From: Comamonadaceae bacterium
GTDB taxonomy: Bacteria; Pseudomonadota; Gammaproteobacteria; Burkholderiales; Burkholderiaceae_C
Reading direction: 5' to 3'
Length of the DNA stretch: 17,944 nucleotides
Assembly: GCA_947374705.1 (NCBI GenBank)
Contig: CANCDA010000028.1
Coordinates: 1-17,944 of the forward strand
This document shows positions 1 through 7,378 of this stretch, in pieces; position 1 is the stretch's first letter; the number at the start of each line of letters is the position of its first letter. The notes below the pieces were generated by a model, which saw only the letters and a program-made list of their open reading frames with translations, was not told where the DNA came from and made no database searches. Both the position numbers and the translations under genes were made by a program.

Positions 1-45
1 CAGTCACACGCGGCGATTTAAACGTATTTATTTTTGGAGCAAAAA

Positions 46-1452
46 ATGGCTCAAGTCCAAGGCAAGATTGTTCAGTGTATCGGTGCGGTGGTGGACGTGG
101 AATTTCCACGTGACCAGATGCCCAAAATTTATGACGCGCTCAAAATGGACGGCTCTACGCTGACCCTGGAAGTGCAGCAGCAAATGGGTGACGGCATCGT
201 TCGTACCATTGCGCTGGGCTCCTCTGACGGCCTGCGTCGCGGCATGGTGGTGCAAAACACCGCCAATCCCATCATGGTGCCTGTGGGCAAGGCCACACTG
301 GGCCGCATCATGGACGTGCTGGGTGCGCCGATTGATGAGCGCGGCCCGGTGGCTGCCACCAAAACGGCTTCGATCCACCGCAAAGCCCCTACCTATGATG
401 AGCTGAGCCCGTCACAAGAGCTGCTGGAAACTGGCATCAAAGTGATTGACTTGGTTTGCCCCTTCGCCAAAGGCGGCAAGGTGGGCCTGTTTGGTGGTGC
501 TGGCGTGGGCAAGACCGTGAACATGATGGAACTCATCAACAACATCGCCAAGGCGCACAGCGGCTTGTCCGTGTTCGCCGGTGTGGGTGAGCGTACCCGC
601 GAAGGTAACGACTTCTACCACGAGATGGCCGACTCCGGCGTGGTGAACCTTGAGAACCTCGAAGAGTCCAAAGTGGCCATGGTGTACGGCCAGATGAACG
701 AGCCCCCAGGCAACCGTCTGCGCGTGGCCCTGACCGGTCTGACTATTGCCGAGTCCTTCCGTGACGAAGGCAAAGACGTGCTGTTCTTTGTGGACAACAT
801 CTACCGCTACACCCTGGCCGGAACCGAAGTGTCCGCGCTGTTGGGTCGTATGCCTTCCGCCGTGGGTTATCAGCCCACGCTGGCCGAAGAGATGGGTCGT
901 TTGCAAGAGCGCATCACCTCCACCAAGACTGGCTCCATCACGTCCATCCAGGCCGTTTACGTGCCTGCCGATGACTTGACCGACCCGTCGCCTGCCACCA
1001 CCTTCGCCCACCTGGATTCCACCGTGGTGCTGAGCCGTGATATCGCTTCGCTGGGTATCTACCCTGCTGTGGACCCGTTGGACTCCACCAGCCGTCAGTT
1101 GGACCCGCTGGTCGTGGGCCAAGACCACTACGAAACCGCACGCGCTGTGCAAGGCACCTTGCAGCGCTACAAAGAACTGCGCGACATCATTGCGATTTTG
1201 GGCATGGACGAGTTGGCTCCTGAAGACAAACTGGCGGTGGCACGTGCCCGCAAGATCCAGCGCTTCCTGTCCCAGCCTTTCCACGTGGCTGAAGTGTTCA
1301 CTGGTTCCCCCGGTAAATACGTGACTCTGGCCGAGACCATTCGCGGCTTTAAGATGATTGTGGCTGGCGAGTGTGACCACCTGCCAGAGCAAGCCTTCTA
1401 CATGGTCGGCACCATCGACGAAGCTTTCGAGAAGGCGAAGAAGGTCGCCTAA
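46..1452 (+). CDS. atpD: ATP synthase F1 subunit beta
   Basis: Catalytic beta subunit of the F1 sector of ATP synthase, at the cytoplasmic face of the inner membrane; it makes ATP using rotation driven by the proton gradient. The protein is 468 residues, the usual family length, and is near-identical in pattern to E. coli AtpD throughout. Walker A GGAGVGKT lies at residues 150-157, the catalytic glutamate in GVGERTREGND is E182, and the Walker B aspartate in LFFVDNIYR is D250. The lever motif near the C terminus reads DELAPED (388-394) rather than DELSEED. I chose the ATG at 46 because a GGAG ribosome site sits at 36-39; the in-frame TTG at 34 overlaps that site and is unlikely. atpC follows after 37 nt. 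The rest of the atp operon would lie to the left, outside the window; bases 1-45 hold only the end of an intergenic spacer and the ribosome site. Confidence 0.99.
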   Translation: MAQVQGKIVQCIGAVVDVEFPRDQMPKIYDALKMDGSTLTLEVQQQMGDGIVRTIALGSSDGLRRGMVVQNTANPIMVPVGKATLGRIMDVLGAPIDERGPVAATKTASIHRKAPTYDELSPSQELLETGIKVIDLVCPFAKGGKVGLFGGAGVGKTVNMMELINNIAKAHSGLSVFAGVGERTREGNDFYHEMADSGVVNLENLEESKVAMVYGQMNEPPGNRLRVALTGLTIAESFRDEGKDVLFFVDNIYRYTLAGTEVSALLGRMPSAVGYQPTLAEEMGRLQERITSTKTGSITSIQAVYVPADDLTDPSPATTFAHLDSTVVLSRDIASLGIYPAVDPLDSTSRQLDPLVVGQDHYETARAVQGTLQRYKELRDIIAILGMDELAPEDKLAVARARKIQRFLSQPFHVAEVFTGSPGKYVTLAETIRGFKMIVAGECDHLPEQAFYMVGTIDEAFEKAKKVA

Positions 1453-1489
1453 GGCGGTGCTTTCATCGACTTTTTGAATTGGAGAATTC

Positions 1490-1906
1490 ATGAAAACCAT
1501 CCACGTTGATGTGGTCAGTGCCGAAGAGTCCATCTTCTCGGGCGAAGCGCGTTTTGTCGCCTTGCCCGGTGAAGCCGGCGAGCTGGGCATTTATCCGCGT
1601 CACACCCCGCTGATCTCCCGCATCAAGTCGGGCTCGGTGCGTATTGAAAAAACCGATGGCAGCGAAGAGTTTATTTTCGTCGCTGGCGGCATTCTTGAAG
1701 TGCAACCGGATTGCGTAACCGTTCTCACGGACACCGCCATTCGTGGCAAGGATCTGGACGAAGAGAAGGCCAACGCCGCCCGATTGGCTGCGCAAGAAGC
1801 CGTCAAGAACGCCAAAAGCGAGATTGATCTGGCCAAGGCCCAGTCTGAGTTGGCGATTCTTGCGGCTCAACTCTCTGCCCTGCGCAAGTACCGCCAAAAG
1901 CGTTAA
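1490..1906 (+). CDS. atpC: ATP synthase F1 subunit epsilon
   Basis: Epsilon subunit of the F1 central stalk, which couples gamma rotation and can inhibit ATP hydrolysis. The 138-residue length is normal. The N-terminal half is the beta-sandwich with the family pattern FVALPGEAGELGIYPRHTPLI (roughly residues 22-42), and the Ala/Lys-rich C-terminal half forms the two-helix hairpin (about 85-138). The start ATG has GGAG at 1481-1484, six nt upstream. It is the last atp gene, as is standard (order ...atpD-atpC), and a strong terminator follows at 1954-1984. Nothing is unusual in the protein. Confidence 0.98.
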   Translation: MKTIHVDVVSAEESIFSGEARFVALPGEAGELGIYPRHTPLISRIKSGSVRIEKTDGSEEFIFVAGGILEVQPDCVTVLTDTAIRGKDLDEEKANAARLAAQEAVKNAKSEIDLAKAQSELAILAAQLSALRKYRQKR

Positions 1907-1953
1907 ACAAGGTGCTCGCGCTCAGTCCTCGCGGATTGACACCGTCACCCAAC

Positions 1954-1984
1954 AAAAGCCCCATTCGAAAGAGCTGGGGCTTTT
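1954..1984 (+). terminator. Intrinsic terminator of the atp operon
   Basis: A perfect 10-bp inverted repeat, AAAAGCCCCA (1954-1963) and TGGGGCTTTT (1975-1984), encloses an 11-nt loop. The stem ends in four T on the plus strand and starts with four A, so it could work in both directions. It lies 48 nt after the atpC stop, which fits termination of the atp operon. Confidence 0.85.
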
Positions 1985-2173
1985 GAATTGTGGATTCTTG
2001 ATAACTCCGATGTGGTACAAGTTATTTGGTACTTGGGTGGGTTAAAAAGATTGGATTGCTCTGCCGATGACCAGAATCCAATGCCATTCTGAATGGATGA
2101 TTGCAGGTGCACGAGAGAGGTGCGTGCAACCGTTTGTTACACTGGCGTACACAATATTTGGAGTGAACTCTCT
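1985..2173 (+). promoter_or_regulatory. Intergenic region with dyads upstream of the zinc-ribbon gene
   Basis: This is the spacer between the atp terminator and the next gene, and it should hold that gene's promoter. It contains three inverted motifs. The first is an 8-bp perfect repeat, ATTGGATT (2050-2057) and AATCCAAT (2075-2082). The second is the compact palindrome CCATTC-T-GAATGG (2084-2096). The third is TTGCA (2101-2105) with TGCAA (2125-2129), which also carries two GGTGC direct repeats. A weak -10-like TACACT is at 2138-2143 without a convincing -35. GGAG at 2160-2163 is the likely ribosome site for the gene at 2174. The regulatory role is inference from position and symmetry only. 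Confidence 0.35.
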
Positions 2174-4288
2174 ATGAGCGATTCCGCAGTTAGCGCCCCT
2201 GAATCCGACATCCCCCTCTTCGACGTTTGGGTGCGTTTGCCGCTGGATGCAAACATTGATCTCATTGAGCAGCGTGCGCGGGATGATGCTGGCATTCGGG
2301 AAGATCATCTAACACCCTTACTCCAAGGCTTGAGCAAGGTGTCGCAGCTCAAAATTGGCTCAGCGGTGTCACGAGATCGCGCCGATGCGGCCAAAATACA
2401 ATTTTCAAAAGCTGGCTTCTTGATCGAGGTGGCGCCGCTGCTCACCATACAAACCAAGATGGTGGGTGCTTTTGATGGGCGTTACTTTTGTCCGGCTTGT
2501 CAAAACCCGGTCGAGTTGCCAGACAACCGACAGTGCCCGAGTTGCGGTGTTTTTGTGGACAAGGTGGATGAAGATTTTTTGCTCAAGCGCCGTTTGAAAG
2601 AACAGGAACGCAACAAGATCGAAGCGCAGATGACCCGTGACACCAAAGCCATGGACAAACGCAACCGGGAGTTGCGTGAAGCGTCGATTCGTGAACAAAT
2701 TCGCAAAGAACTTGAAGAAGAATACGGGCTGAACAAGAAAGAGAAAGACAGGGTCTTCTCGGGTAAAAAGGGATTGTTGCGGGGCGCAGTGGCGCTCGCC
2801 GTCTTGGGGCTGACCTTTGCGGGCGGTCAATATTTTCAAACACAACGGGTGCAAAGCGAGGCCAACAACGCAGCCAATGCGGTCGTAGTGGCCAAAGACG
2901 TCGCAGCGGCCAGTGTGGACAAGATGCTGGACCATGTGGGCCCCAAAGAGAGTGCTGGAGGTGCAGGCGCTAGTGCCGTAGCGCCGACAGGGGACACCGA
3001 TATAGACGATCCTTTGATTCAAGCAGCGGGTGGCAAGCGCATCGGAGCAGAAGGCATCACGATTGAGCAGGCGGTTGCAGCGGCGCAGGTGCTGGGCAAA
3101 TCGATAGGCAATACTGCAGGTCAAAACCCATCCCGTGCGGGTGCTGCGGGTGGTACAGCGGAGGGACGCAGTGCTACGAGTGGTGGCATAGCCGCAGGTG
3201 CTACGGGTATGGATAAGGCCGGTGCATCGACATCGGCCTCTGCGGTCGCCTCAACCGAAACCGCCGCCCCCATTGCCGAGCAAACCAAGCTGATCCTGAC
3301 GGCCGAGTTTGCCCAGAAGTTGGCTGAGTTGGGCCAGGCCAGTCGCGCTCGTGAAGTGATCAAAGCTCTCAAAGCCTCCCCCAAGCTGGCCGCTGAGCCA
3401 GGTGCGGTGCAGGCGGTGCGCCGGGCCGAGCTGGAGGTTCAGGCCTGGGCGCTTCACTCTATGAGTGAGGGACGAGCACGCACGGAAATGGACCGCATCA
3501 AATCCAGCGCGGCAGCCCTGCCCGATGCGGGCGAGCGCACGCAGGTGTTGGCCCGCATCGGCGTTATTTTGAGCCGACACGTGCAGCTGCCTCCCGAAGC
3601 GGCACGCGCTTTTTTGACGCTGGCGGCCGAGGCTTTGAAGTCCGTACCCAACAGCCCACAGCGCGCCACTGTCTTGAACGATTGGGTGGTGGCCCTGGGT
3701 GAGGTGCTGCTGGCCGACGTGACGGCTCGGGCGAAGGTGGGCGATTGGTCTAAAGCCAAGGCGGCGGGTGCGCAGTTGGACGCGCTGATCAAGCAGGCAC
3801 CGGAGCCCTCCTCCGTGGCAAGGCTACTGGCGATCAACTACCAGGCTCAAAACTCCTTGGGTCAGTCGGCCAAAGCGCAGCAAACTCTGGCAGAGGCCGC
3901 AGCAGCAGCCAACAGCATCAACAGCCCGTTGGAGCGGGCCAGAGTGCTGCGCGCTGTTGCCCAACTCTCACGCGCACCCATCGACGATAAGCTCCAGTCG
4001 GCGATTGCCGCACTCGCCAACCAATTAGAGCCCCGCGTGGGTCTGGAAAAAGCGCAAGCTTTGACGCAGTTGTCTTTGCTGTTCAGCGATGCGGGGCTGC
4101 GTGAAAAGTCAAGCCCACTCAATCAACAGGTGCAAACCACAGCGGGCTTAAGCTCTCAGGACAGGGCGGCTGTTAACGCCGATTTGTTGGCGCGCAGTGA
4201 AATGTCACAGGCCAAGGTCTTGCATCAATCCGGCTCGTACGCCGAGTCAGAGGCGCTGCTGCAACGGCTAGGCAGCTACTTGCTCTAA
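2174..4288 (+). CDS. Zinc-ribbon, single-pass membrane protein with periplasmic helical repeats (unknown function)
   Basis: I do not recognise this as a named family. The 704-residue protein reads in order as follows. Residues 15-87 form a small alpha/beta domain whose spacing resembles the C-terminal domain of ribosomal L7/L12 (FDV start, then G...A...AG..IEV). A zinc ribbon follows, with C106-P-A-C109 and C121-P-S-C124. A highly charged, probably coiled-coil segment covers about 130-198. One hydrophobic segment lies at about 204-220, preceded by KKG and R203. A Gly/Ala/Ser-rich linker spans about 255-390, and an Ala/Leu-rich, TPR-like helical region runs from about 395 to 704. Basic residues before the membrane segment suggest the zinc ribbon is cytoplasmic and the C-terminal two thirds periplasmic. 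The ATG at 2174 has GGAG ten nt upstream; a further in-frame ATG at 2093 would add 27 unconserved-looking residues. The stop overlaps that of yggS by four bases. The next plus-strand genes are pilT/pilU, but a link to pili is only guesswork. Confidence 0.85.
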   Translation: MSDSAVSAPESDIPLFDVWVRLPLDANIDLIEQRARDDAGIREDHLTPLLQGLSKVSQLKIGSAVSRDRADAAKIQFSKAGFLIEVAPLLTIQTKMVGAFDGRYFCPACQNPVELPDNRQCPSCGVFVDKVDEDFLLKRRLKEQERNKIEAQMTRDTKAMDKRNRELREASIREQIRKELEEEYGLNKKEKDRVFSGKKGLLRGAVALAVLGLTFAGGQYFQTQRVQSEANNAANAVVVAKDVAAASVDKMLDHVGPKESAGGAGASAVAPTGDTDIDDPLIQAAGGKRIGAEGITIEQAVAAAQVLGKSIGNTAGQNPSRAGAAGGTAEGRSATSGGIAAGATGMDKAGASTSASAVASTETAAPIAEQTKLILTAEFAQKLAELGQASRAREVIKALKASPKLAAEPGAVQAVRRAELEVQAWALHSMSEGRARTEMDRIKSSAAALPDAGERTQVLARIGVILSRHVQLPPEAARAFLTLAAEALKSVPNSPQRATVLNDWVVALGEVLLADVTARAKVGDWSKAKAAGAQLDALIKQAPEPSSVARLLAINYQAQNSLGQSAKAQQTLAEAAAAANSINSPLERARVLRAVAQLSRAPIDDKLQSAIAALANQLEPRVGLEKAQALTQLSLLFSDAGLREKSSPLNQQVQTTAGLSSQDRAAVNADLLARSEMSQAKVLHQSGSYAESEALLQRLGSYLL

Positions 4289-4986
4289 GCCCCAGCGGGC
4301 GAAGGAGCACGCCCTCCAAAAATTGCTGTGCCCACACGCACCAGGGTGCTGCCCGCGTGGATGGCGGCTTCCAGGTCAGCGCTCATGCCCATGGAGAGGG
4401 TGTCGAGCGACAAGCCCGACCGATTCAATGCAACCAACAGGGCTTGGGCTTTGGCAAACACCGCGCAAGCCGCAGCGAAGTCCGGCGCAGGCTCGGGGAT
4501 GCACATCAGGCCGCGCAGTTTCAGGTTGGGCAATGCGGCCACGGCGTGCGCCAGGGTCTGCAGCTCATCCGGCGTCACGCCCGATTTGTTGGCCCCAGCA
4601 TCCACATTGACCTGCAAACACACATTCAAGGGCGGCAGGTGTGTAAGGCGCTGCTCACTCAGGCGCTGTGCAATTTTGAATCGATCCACCGACTGCGCCC
4701 AGGCGAAGTGCTCGGCCACCAGACGGGTCTTGTTGCTCTGGATTGGGCCAATGCAATGCCATTCGATGGGCAGTGCAGCCAGCGCCTGGATTTTATGCAC
4801 CGCCTCGGCGATATAGTTCTCGCCAAACGCGGTTTGCCCCGCCGCAAAAGCCTGGGCGACGGTCTCAGGACCCAAGGTTTTTGAAACCGCGAGTAACTGC
4901 ACCGAACCCGATGCCCGCCCGGCGGCAAGACATGCGGCGTCAATGCGGTTGCGAACGGTTTGGAGATTGGTGCTAATCATGGTCAT
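4285..4986 (-). CDS. yggS: YggS/PLPBP-family pyridoxal phosphate homeostasis protein
   Basis: Cytoplasmic PLP-binding protein of the YggS (PLPHP/PROSC) family. It has no known catalytic activity and helps maintain free PLP and amino-acid balance. The 233-residue protein has the alanine-racemase-like N-terminal TIM-barrel fold. Visible family landmarks are LLAVSKT with the PLP lysine K36, FGENYIAEAVHKI, the IEWHCIGPIQSNKT block, NVDAGANKSGV, LRGLMCIPEP and the terminal SMGMSADLEAAI. Start choice: the ATG at 4986-4984 has a GGA about seven nt upstream on its strand; a second ATG two codons later is possible. The gene diverges from pilT with 47 nt between starts. A yggS-pilT neighbourhood is known in Pseudomonas, so this is a conserved arrangement. 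Its TAG stop overlaps the stop of the gene at 2174-4288. Confidence 0.97.
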   Translation of the reverse strand: MTMISTNLQTVRNRIDAACLAAGRASGSVQLLAVSKTLGPETVAQAFAAGQTAFGENYIAEAVHKIQALAALPIEWHCIGPIQSNKTRLVAEHFAWAQSVDRFKIAQRLSEQRLTHLPPLNVCLQVNVDAGANKSGVTPDELQTLAHAVAALPNLKLRGLMCIPEPAPDFAAACAVFAKAQALLVALNRSGLSLDTLSMGMSADLEAAIHAGSTLVRVGTAIFGGRAPSPAGA

Positions 4987-5033
4987 AATTGTCCGGCAAT
5001 ATCACATGCATCACACCAACCCGCGAGGAATCT

Positions 5034-6077
5034 GTGGACATCACCCAACTGTTGGCCTTTAGCGTCAAAAACAAAGCCTCGGACCTTCACCTTTCGGCCG
5101 GTCTGCCCCCCATGATCCGCGTGCACGGCGATGTGCGTCGCATCAATGTGGACGCGCTGGACCACAAGCAGGTGCACGCCATGGTGTACGACATCATGAA
5201 CGACAACCAGCGCAAGCACTTCGAGGAGTTTTTGGAGATTGACTTTTCGTTTGAAATTGAAGGGCTGGCGCGTTTTCGGGTCAACGCCTTCAACCACAAC
5301 CGGGGTGCGGGCGGCGTATTTCGTACCATTCCCAGCAAGATTTTGTCGCTAGAGCAACTCAATGCACCCAAAATTTTTGCGGATTTGGCCATGAGGCCGC
5401 GCGGCATGGTGCTGGTGACGGGGCCCACCGGCTCGGGCAAGTCCACCACCTTGGCGGCCATGGTCAACTACCTCAATGAGAACGAGTTTGGCCACATCCT
5501 CACCGTGGAAGACCCGATTGAGTTCGTGCACGAATCCAAAAAATGCCTGATTAACCAGCGCGAGGTTGGCCCACACACGCTGAGTTTTGCGGCAGCGCTG
5601 CGCTCAGCCCTACGCGAAGACCCAGACGCTATTTTGGTGGGCGAGATGCGCGACCTGGAGACCATCCGACTGGCCATGACGGCCGCCGAGACCGGTCACT
5701 TGGTGTTTGGCACCTTGCACACGTCCAGTGCTGCCAAGACCATCGACCGGATCATTGACGTGTTTCCGGCGGACGAAAAAGAAATGGTGCGCGCCATGCT
5801 GTCAGAGTCGCTCCAGGCCGTGATTTCACAAACGCTGTGCAAAACCAAGGATGGCCAGGGCCGCATCGCGGCGCACGAGATCATGCTGGGCACGCCCGCC
5901 ATTCGCAACCTGATTCGTGAGGCCAAAGTGGCGCAGATGTACTCCAGCATCCAGACCGGCAACGCTGTGGGCATGCAGACGCTGGACCAAAACCTGACCG
6001 ATCTGGTCAAGCGCAACCTCATCACCCCAGCGGAAGCCCGCAGCAAGGCCAAGATTCCCGAGAATTTTCCGGGGTGA
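5034..6077 (+). CDS. pilT: Type IV pilus twitching motility ATPase PilT
   Basis: Hexameric cytoplasmic ATPase that powers type IV pilus retraction for twitching, surface adhesion and DNA uptake. The protein is 347 residues. An N-terminal PAS-like domain (about 1-100) begins DITQLLAFSVKNKASDLHLS, followed by the RecA-like core. Walker A GPTGSGKST is at 130-138 (K136), the Walker B glutamate in ILVGEMRDLET is E204, and the His box HLVFGTLHT has H222 and H229, matching P. aeruginosa PilT numbering. The C terminus AKIPENF is the family signature. I place the start at the GTG at 5034 because known PilT proteins begin at this DITQ/DITE position and a GAGGAA ribosome site (5025-5030) lies just upstream; a TTG at 4989 would add 15 unconserved residues. 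pilU follows after 114 nt. Confidence 0.98.
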   Translation: MDITQLLAFSVKNKASDLHLSAGLPPMIRVHGDVRRINVDALDHKQVHAMVYDIMNDNQRKHFEEFLEIDFSFEIEGLARFRVNAFNHNRGAGGVFRTIPSKILSLEQLNAPKIFADLAMRPRGMVLVTGPTGSGKSTTLAAMVNYLNENEFGHILTVEDPIEFVHESKKCLINQREVGPHTLSFAAALRSALREDPDAILVGEMRDLETIRLAMTAAETGHLVFGTLHTSSAAKTIDRIIDVFPADEKEMVRAMLSESLQAVISQTLCKTKDGQGRIAAHEIMLGTPAIRNLIREAKVAQMYSSIQTGNAVGMQTLDQNLTDLVKRNLITPAEARSKAKIPENFPG

Positions 6078-6080
6078 TAT

Positions 6081-6163
6081 GGCCCCCACGCTTGTCACTT
6101 CGTGTACTGCGCTGCCCCCCAAGGGGGCCGTGCCTTGCTTGGGGCGGCCCGGCGCTGCGGCGG
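6081..6163. repeat. GC-rich palindromic intergenic element between pilT and pilU
   Basis: The spacer between pilT and pilU is mostly a GC-rich block with two nested hairpin options. GCCCCC (6114-6119) pairs with GGGGGC (6123-6128) across a CAA loop. GGGCCG (6125-6130) pairs with CGGCCC (6145-6150) across 14 nt. No T run follows, so it is not a standard intrinsic terminator. From memory, blocks of this wording (CCCCCCAAGGGGG ... CTTGGGGCGGCCCGG) recur between genes in Comamonadaceae genomes. I see only one copy in this window, so calling it a dispersed repeat rests on that recollection. Confidence 0.5.
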
Positions 6164-6191
6164 ACATTAGACTAACGTTTTAAAGGTTCTT

Positions 6192-7328
6192 ATGGAACGC
6201 GACTTAGCCACCAAATTCATCAACGATCTGCTCAAGCTGCTGATCAGTCGAACCGGCAGTGACCTGTTCATCACCAGCGATTTCCCCCCAGCCATCAAGG
6301 TGGATGGCAAGGTCACCAAGGTCTCGCCTCAGCCGTTGACGGCAGCGCACACCTTGGCGTTGACGCGCTCCATCATGAACGACAAGCAGGTGGCCGAGTT
6401 CGAGCGCACCAAGGAGTGCAACTTTGCCATTGCGCCGCCCGAGATTGGGCGCTTTCGCGTCAATGCTTTTGTGCAGCAGGGCAAGGTCGGCATGGTGTTG
6501 CGGGTCATCCCCACGGTCTTGCCGACCATCGACTCGCTGGGCATGCCCCAGGTGCTTAAAGACGTGGTGATGTCCAAGCGCGGCCTGTGCATTTTGGTGG
6601 GGGCCACGGGCTCGGGCAAGTCCACCACGCTGGCGGCCCTGGTGGACTGGCGCAACGAAAATTCATTCGGTCACATCATCACGATTGAAGACCCGGTGGA
6701 GTTCGTGCACGCGCACAAGAACTGCGTCATCACCCAGCGCGAAGTGGGGCTGGACACCGATGGCTGGGATATCGCCTTGAAGAACACCCTGCGCCAAGCC
6801 CCGGATGTGATTTTGATGGGCGAGATCCGTGACCGCGAGACCATGGAGCATGCCGTGGCTTTTGCAGAGACCGGTCATCTGTGTCTGGCCACCTTGCACG
6901 CCAACAGCTCGAACCAGGCGCTTGACCGCATCATCAACTTCTTCCCCGAAGAGCGTCGCGCGCAGTTGTTGATGGATCTCTCGCTCAACCTGCGGGCGCT
7001 GGTGTCGCAGCGATTGATTCCACGGCAAGACAGCAAGGGCCGTGCTGCGGTGGTCGAGATCATGCTTAATTCGCCGCTGATCTCTGACTTGATCTTCAAA
7101 GGCGATGTCACCGAAATCAAAGAGATCATGAAGAAAAGCCGTGGCATGGGCATGCAGACCTTTGACCAAGCCTTGTTTGACGCTTTTGAAGGTAATCTCA
7201 TCACCTACGAAGACGCCTTGCGCAATGCCGACTCGGTGAACGATTTACGCTTGCAAATCAAGCTCAGTAGCGTGCGTGGTCGTGCGCCTGATTTGAGCGC
7301 GGGCACCGAAAATATGCTGATTGTTTGA
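6192..7328 (+). CDS. pilU: PilT-like type IV pilus ATPase PilU
   Basis: PilT paralogue that assists PilT-dependent pilus retraction as a second motor ATPase in the cytoplasm. The 378-residue protein has the same two-domain layout as PilT. Walker A GATGSGKST is at 137-145 (K143), the Walker B glutamate in ILMGEIRDRET is E211, and the His box reads HLCLATLHANSSNQALDRI. It is assigned to PilU rather than PilT by the C-terminal extension after MGMQTFDQAL, the IEDPVEFVHAHKNCVITQREVGLDT wording around the Asp box, and its place directly after pilT, as in Pseudomonas. The ATG at 6192 has AAGG at 6183-6186. The stop is followed closely by an oxidoreductase gene. Confidence 0.96.
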   Translation: MERDLATKFINDLLKLLISRTGSDLFITSDFPPAIKVDGKVTKVSPQPLTAAHTLALTRSIMNDKQVAEFERTKECNFAIAPPEIGRFRVNAFVQQGKVGMVLRVIPTVLPTIDSLGMPQVLKDVVMSKRGLCILVGATGSGKSTTLAALVDWRNENSFGHIITIEDPVEFVHAHKNCVITQREVGLDTDGWDIALKNTLRQAPDVILMGEIRDRETMEHAVAFAETGHLCLATLHANSSNQALDRIINFFPEERRAQLLMDLSLNLRALVSQRLIPRQDSKGRAAVVEIMLNSPLISDLIFKGDVTEIKEIMKKSRGMGMQTFDQALFDAFEGNLITYEDALRNADSVNDLRLQIKLSSVRGRAPDLSAGTENMLIV

Positions 7329-7378
7329 ACCTCATTTTTGACGCCATGGCCAATATTCACTCGAAAACTTACGAAACC

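Noticed and set aside
412..1590. A 392-codon open frame on the minus strand opposite atpD/atpC
   Set aside because: It lies fully antisense to strongly conserved ATP synthase genes, its translation is His/Gln/Val-rich as expected of a GC-rich reverse frame, and it matches no family.
2405..3124. A 239-codon minus-strand open frame opposite the zinc-ribbon gene
   Set aside because: The plus-strand frame has clear domain structure and a ribosome site; the reverse frame is low-quality and Cys/His/Arg-rich.
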